A stretch of 7,472 nucleotides of DNA, from contig CAKQKN010000048.1 of assembly GCA_934249215.1 (NCBI GenBank), forward strand, positions 1-7,472, read 5' to 3'. Both the position numbers and the translations under genes were made by a program. The DNA is from an uncultured Clostridia bacterium (lineage in GTDB: Bacteria > Bacillota > Clostridia > Christensenellales > Borkfalkiaceae). The notes under the pieces are model-generated. The model saw only the letters and a program-made list of their open reading frames with translations, searched no databases and was not told the origin of the DNA. Positions 5,338-7,472 of this stretch are shown here, piece by piece. Within the stretch, counting starts at the first letter, position 1, and each line of letters begins with the position of its first letter.

Positions 5338-6522
5338 TTACTTTTCGCTGTCAACCTTGTCTATCTTGTAAAGCGGCGACATATTCCTCAGTCTTTCGAC
5401 CGTTTTCTTTAAAACGTCAACCGCATAATCGACTTCTTCGACGGTGTTGTCCTTGCCGAAAGAAAATCTGATGCTCCCGTGCGACAGCGCAACGTCCACG
5501 CCGATCGCCAAAAGCACGTGCGACGGCTCGAGCGAACCGGACGAGCAAGCCGAGCCCGACGAAACGGCGATTCCCGCAAGGTCGAGCGAGAAAAGTATCG
5601 ATTCGCCCTCGATATACTCGAAAGAAAAGTCCGCGTTTCCGGGAACGCGCATCGTGGGATGTCCGTTATATTTGACGAACGGAATTTCCGCTTTTACTCT
5701 CGAAACGAATCTGTCGCGCAGAGAGCGGACGTATTCGACGTCCTCCGCAAGAGTCAGTCTGTTAAGCCTTAACGCTTCCGCCATTCCGACGACGCCGGGA
5801 ACGTTGGTCGTTCCTCCGCGTTTGGTTCTTTCCTGATGTCCGCCGACGATAAGGCTGTCGATTTTCACGCCCGTTCTCACGTAAAGCACGCCGACGCCTT
5901 TCGGGCCGTTGAACTTGTGCGACGAGAACGACATAAGATCCATACCGATTTTTTTGACGTTTATATCCATGCACGGCATAGCCTGAACGGCGTCCGTGAA
6001 GAAAAGCACCTTGTGTTCTTTTGCGATTTTCGCGATCTCTTCGATCGGCTCGATCGTTCCGACCTCGTTGTTCGCAAACATGCAAGTGATTAAGATCGTA
6101 TCGCTTTTTATGCTGTTTTTAAGCTGCTCGAGATCGACGACTCCGTATTCGTCAACGTTCAGATAAGTGACCTCGAACCCCTCTTTTTCAAGCTGATGGC
6201 AAGTCGAAAGCATTGCCGCATGCTCGATCTTCGTGGTGATGATATGCTTGCCTTTCGAAGCGTTCGCATAGGCAACGCCTTTAAGCGCCCAGTTGTCGGC
6301 TTCCGTTCCGCCGGACGTGAAATAGATTTCCCCGGGCAGCGCGCCGATTATCTTCGCGATCGTATCGCGCGCTTCGTCAACGGCTTCCGCGGCTTCTCTT
6401 CCGAAAAAGTGCTGACTGTTCGCATTGCCGTAAACGTCCGAAAAATAAGGCAACATTTTTTCCAACGCTCTTCTGTCGACCGCAGTCGTGGCTGCATGGT
6501 CAAAATAGATTTTTCTTTCCAT
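5338..6522 (-). CDS. nifS: Cysteine desulfurase NifS/IscS
   Basis: This PLP enzyme converts cysteine to alanine and carries the sulfur as a persulfide to NifU and other acceptors such as tRNA thiolation enzymes. The 394-residue protein starts with IYFDHAATT, typical of the family. Visible active-site residues are His101 (IEHAAML), Asp177 and Gln180 in TDAVQ, and the PLP lysine Lys203 in SSHKFNGPKG. The persulfide cysteine Cys326 lies in SSGSACSSGSLEPSHVL, the long flexible loop of group I (NifS/IscS) rather than SufS enzymes. The ATG follows GGAGGAATA, a near-ideal ribosome site. It sits 146 bases after iscR, with a hairpin in the gap, and 82 bases before nifU. An mnmA gene, which often follows in Clostridia, is not present here. 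Confidence 0.97.
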   Translation of the reverse strand: MERKIYFDHAATTAVDRRALEKMLPYFSDVYGNANSQHFFGREAAEAVDEARDTIAKIIGALPGEIYFTSGGTEADNWALKGVAYANASKGKHIITTKIEHAAMLSTCHQLEKEGFEVTYLNVDEYGVVDLEQLKNSIKSDTILITCMFANNEVGTIEPIEEIAKIAKEHKVLFFTDAVQAMPCMDINVKKIGMDLMSFSSHKFNGPKGVGVLYVRTGVKIDSLIVGGHQERTKRGGTTNVPGVVGMAEALRLNRLTLAEDVEYVRSLRDRFVSRVKAEIPFVKYNGHPTMRVPGNADFSFEYIEGESILFSLDLAGIAVSSGSACSSGSLEPSHVLLAIGVDVALSHGSIRFSFGKDNTVEEVDYAVDVLKKTVERLRNMSPLYKIDKVDSEK

Positions 6523-6572
6523 TATTCCTCCGATAATATGCCCGAAACCCGAAGCATAATAACGATCTCTTG

Positions 6573-6625
6573 TTTAAAAACGTCCGCGTATAGGTCGATT
6601 ATCGACCGAAACGCGTTTTTTATTT
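6573..6625. terminator. Bidirectional terminator-like hairpin between iscR and nifS
   Basis: GGTCGAT (6593-6599) and ATCGACC (6601-6607) form the core, and CGCG (6585-6588) pairs with CGCG (6612-6615) outside it. On the plus strand it is followed by TTTTTTATTT (6616-6625); on the minus strand, after GACG, by TTTTTAAAC. It lies in the middle of the 146-base gap downstream of iscR. As nifS has no strong promoter of its own, this is more likely a partial terminator that lowers nifS-nifU relative to iscR. It carries the repeat motif TATAGGTCGATTATCG (6589-6604). Confidence 0.5.
6589..6604 (+). repeat. Short interspersed repeat, partial copy 3
   Basis: These 16 bases match the TATACGTCGATTATCG core of copy 1 with one mismatch, in the opposite orientation (plus strand). 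Flanking bases differ, so this is a partial or diverged copy forming the core of the iscR-nifS hairpin. Confidence 0.5.
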
Positions 6626-6668
6626 CCACTTTTGCAATAATCGGACACACATTCGTAATGCGTTCGTT

Positions 6669-7127
6669 TTACGTTTTGTCCGAGCAATTTCTCGAGCAAT
6701 CGGCGCAAGAACTCGAGCAGACGATCTTTTCCGCAGGAGCGTTTTCCTCGAGCATATCTGCAAGAGTGATTCCGTCGAGCAGATCGTTTATTCCCTTATA
6801 CAGTTTTTTCCACACGCCGTTCGACGCGCACTTGACGCAACCGTCGTTTTTGACGCAACCGATTATTTCGAGTTCGTCCTCGAGCGCCCGAACGATTTTT
6901 CCGACGGTGATATTCTCGGGTTTATCCGCGAGATAATACCCGCCCTGCGCTCCGCGGTTTGCCGAAACGACGCCAACTCCGGTCAATATCCGCATGATTC
7001 GTTCGAGGTATTTGCTCGATACTCCGATTTCTTTTTCAAGCTCCTTTGCCGACACGCTTACCCCGCTTTTCTTTGCGAGAATATACGCCGCCTGAAGCCC
7101 GTAATGCGTCTTACTCGATATCTTCAT
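6669..7127 (-). CDS. iscR: Rrf2-family Fe-S cluster-responsive regulator, IscR-like
   Basis: This 152-residue transcription factor probably senses Fe-S cluster status and controls its own operon. A winged helix-turn-helix fills about residues 1-80, with recognition helix VSSKYLERIMRIL (36-48) and wing RGAQGGYYLA (58-67), both typical of Rrf2 proteins. The ligand region has Cys91, Cys97 and Cys100, spaced C-x5-C-x2-C rather than the C-x5-C-x5-C of E. coli IscR. A further C-x3-C-x2-C-x3-C cluster (Cys137, 141, 144, 148) lies at the C-terminus. The ATG at 7127 is chosen because AGGA precedes it by 6 bases and it gives MKISSKTHYGL, the family start. The frame is open back to 7268, but that would place the promoter inside the gene. 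It is the first gene of iscR-nifS-nifU. IscR is favoured by context over the nitric oxide sensor NsrR. Confidence 0.9.
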   Translation of the reverse strand: MKISSKTHYGLQAAYILAKKSGVSVSAKELEKEIGVSSKYLERIMRILTGVGVVSANRGAQGGYYLADKPENITVGKIVRALEDELEIIGCVKNDGCVKCASNGVWKKLYKGINDLLDGITLADMLEENAPAEKIVCSSSCADCSRNCSDKT

Positions 7128-7158
7128 TTTAATTCCTACTTCCCCGGTAGCAAATAAC

Positions 7159-7187
7159 ATTATAATATGATGCTCCCGATCTGTCAA
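7159..7187 (-). promoter_or_regulatory. Promoter of the iscR-nifS-nifU operon
   Basis: On the minus strand a perfect TTGACA (7187-7182), a 17-base spacer and a perfect TATAAT (7164-7159) give full consensus. A-rich runs just upstream (minus strand of 7202-7219) resemble an UP element. Transcription would start near 7152, about 25 bases before the iscR ATG. Such strength fits a promoter held down by a repressor, presumably IscR itself. I could not identify a convincing IscR operator; the inverted repeat CTAC-7-GTAG at 7135-7149, in the leader, is only a weak candidate. Confidence 0.88.
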
Positions 7188-7232
7188 CAATATACGCGCA
7201 CTTTTTTTATTTTTTAAAATCCCGTCACATCG

Positions 7233-7261
7233 TTGACTTATCGGAATACTTATAATATAAT
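7233..7261 (+). promoter_or_regulatory. Divergent rightward promoter
   Basis: On the plus strand TTGACT (7233-7238), a 17-base spacer (7239-7255) and a perfect TATAAT (7256-7261) form a strong promoter back to back with that of iscR; the two -35 boxes are 45 bases apart. Transcription would start near 7268. No gene begins within the remaining 204 bases, so it serves a gene or RNA beyond the window, or an RNA in this stretch. Confidence 0.72.
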
Positions 7262-7472
7262 TACGCACGACGGTTTTAAAAAATCAAAAAGGCAACCCGC
7301 GCTTTTCGTTTTCCGCCACACTAAGGGATTCCAATCATTATCACCAACTATTTTTGCGGGAATAAATCGGTTTTTGCAAAGCCATAAAAGAACCGAGCTC
7401 GTTGTTGTTTGTGCGGCGCAAAATCGGTTACTTATGCGTTAAACAACCTTCAACGTATGGCATACTGTTTCG
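7262..7472 (+). other. Unexplained stretch downstream of the divergent promoter
   Basis: No start codon here has a good ribosome site, and the open frame across 7233-7442 begins inside the promoter, so it is not called as a gene. The stretch has possible RNA structure. TCGGTT (7367-7372) can pair with AACCGA (7391-7396), which can alternatively pair with a second TCGGTT (7424-7429). CCCGC (7296-7300) could pair with GCGGG (7356-7360). It may be a regulatory leader or a small RNA. No known RNA family was recognised, and on the minus strand all three frames stop within the last 45 bases. Confidence 0.3.

Noticed and set aside
7128..7268. N-terminal extension of iscR by 47 codons to an ATG at 7268
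   Set aside because: The extension would run through the consensus promoter at 7187-7159; the ATG at 7127 has a ribosome site and gives the conserved family start.
7233..7442. Plus-strand open frame of 69 codons
   Set aside because: Its ATG region overlaps the rightward promoter, it has no ribosome site, and the product shows no recognisable family features.
7262..7472. 6S RNA or other known small RNA
   Set aside because: A long closing stem and central bubble could not be drawn, and no conserved sequence was recognised; left as unexplained.
1..7472. CRISPR array, tRNA or rRNA genes
   Set aside because: No regularly spaced direct repeats, no cloverleaf with a tRNA TpsiC-like arm, and no rRNA-like segments were seen.

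Overview
The window looks like a chromosomal piece of an anaerobic Bacillota (Clostridia-like) genome. Evidence: near-consensus SigA-type promoters, strong GGAGG-type ribosome binding sites, TAA at all five gene ends seen in the window, an iscR-nifS-nifU iron-sulfur set, and a PPi-dependent pyruvate phosphate dikinase that closely resembles the Clostridium enzyme. The exact lineage cannot be read from the sequence. All recognised genes lie on the minus strand, so transcription runs from high to low coordinates.

Layout in transcription order. (1) 7472-7128: intergenic region with two back-to-back promoters, one driving iscR and one pointing right out of the window; no convincing gene here. (2) 7127-4881: iscR (Rrf2 regulator), nifS (cysteine desulfurase) and nifU (scaffold), closed by a strong terminator at 4833-4809. 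(3) 4608-3232: asnS (asparaginyl-tRNA synthetase), with its own promoter, a short structured leader and its own terminator. (4) 2924-285: ppdK (pyruvate phosphate dikinase), with its own promoter and terminator. Its reading frame is 879 codons long but is broken by one in-frame TGA at codon 284, where the family has a conserved arginine. (5) 192-1: the end of an IS21-family insertion sequence, with its promoter and the first 25 codons of istA.

Function. NifS strips sulfur from cysteine and passes it to NifU, which builds Fe-S clusters; IscR probably senses cluster supply and controls the operon. PPDK links PEP and pyruvate using AMP and PPi. AsnS is housekeeping.

No clearly new multi-gene system is visible. 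The points most worth a second look are: the lone TGA in ppdK, which sits in the loop of a perfect 6-bp hairpin; an IscR-like protein with unusual cysteine spacing plus a second four-cysteine cluster at its C-terminus; a short sequence recurring in three gene-end hairpins; and an unexplained rightward promoter followed by a leader with mutually exclusive pairing segments.
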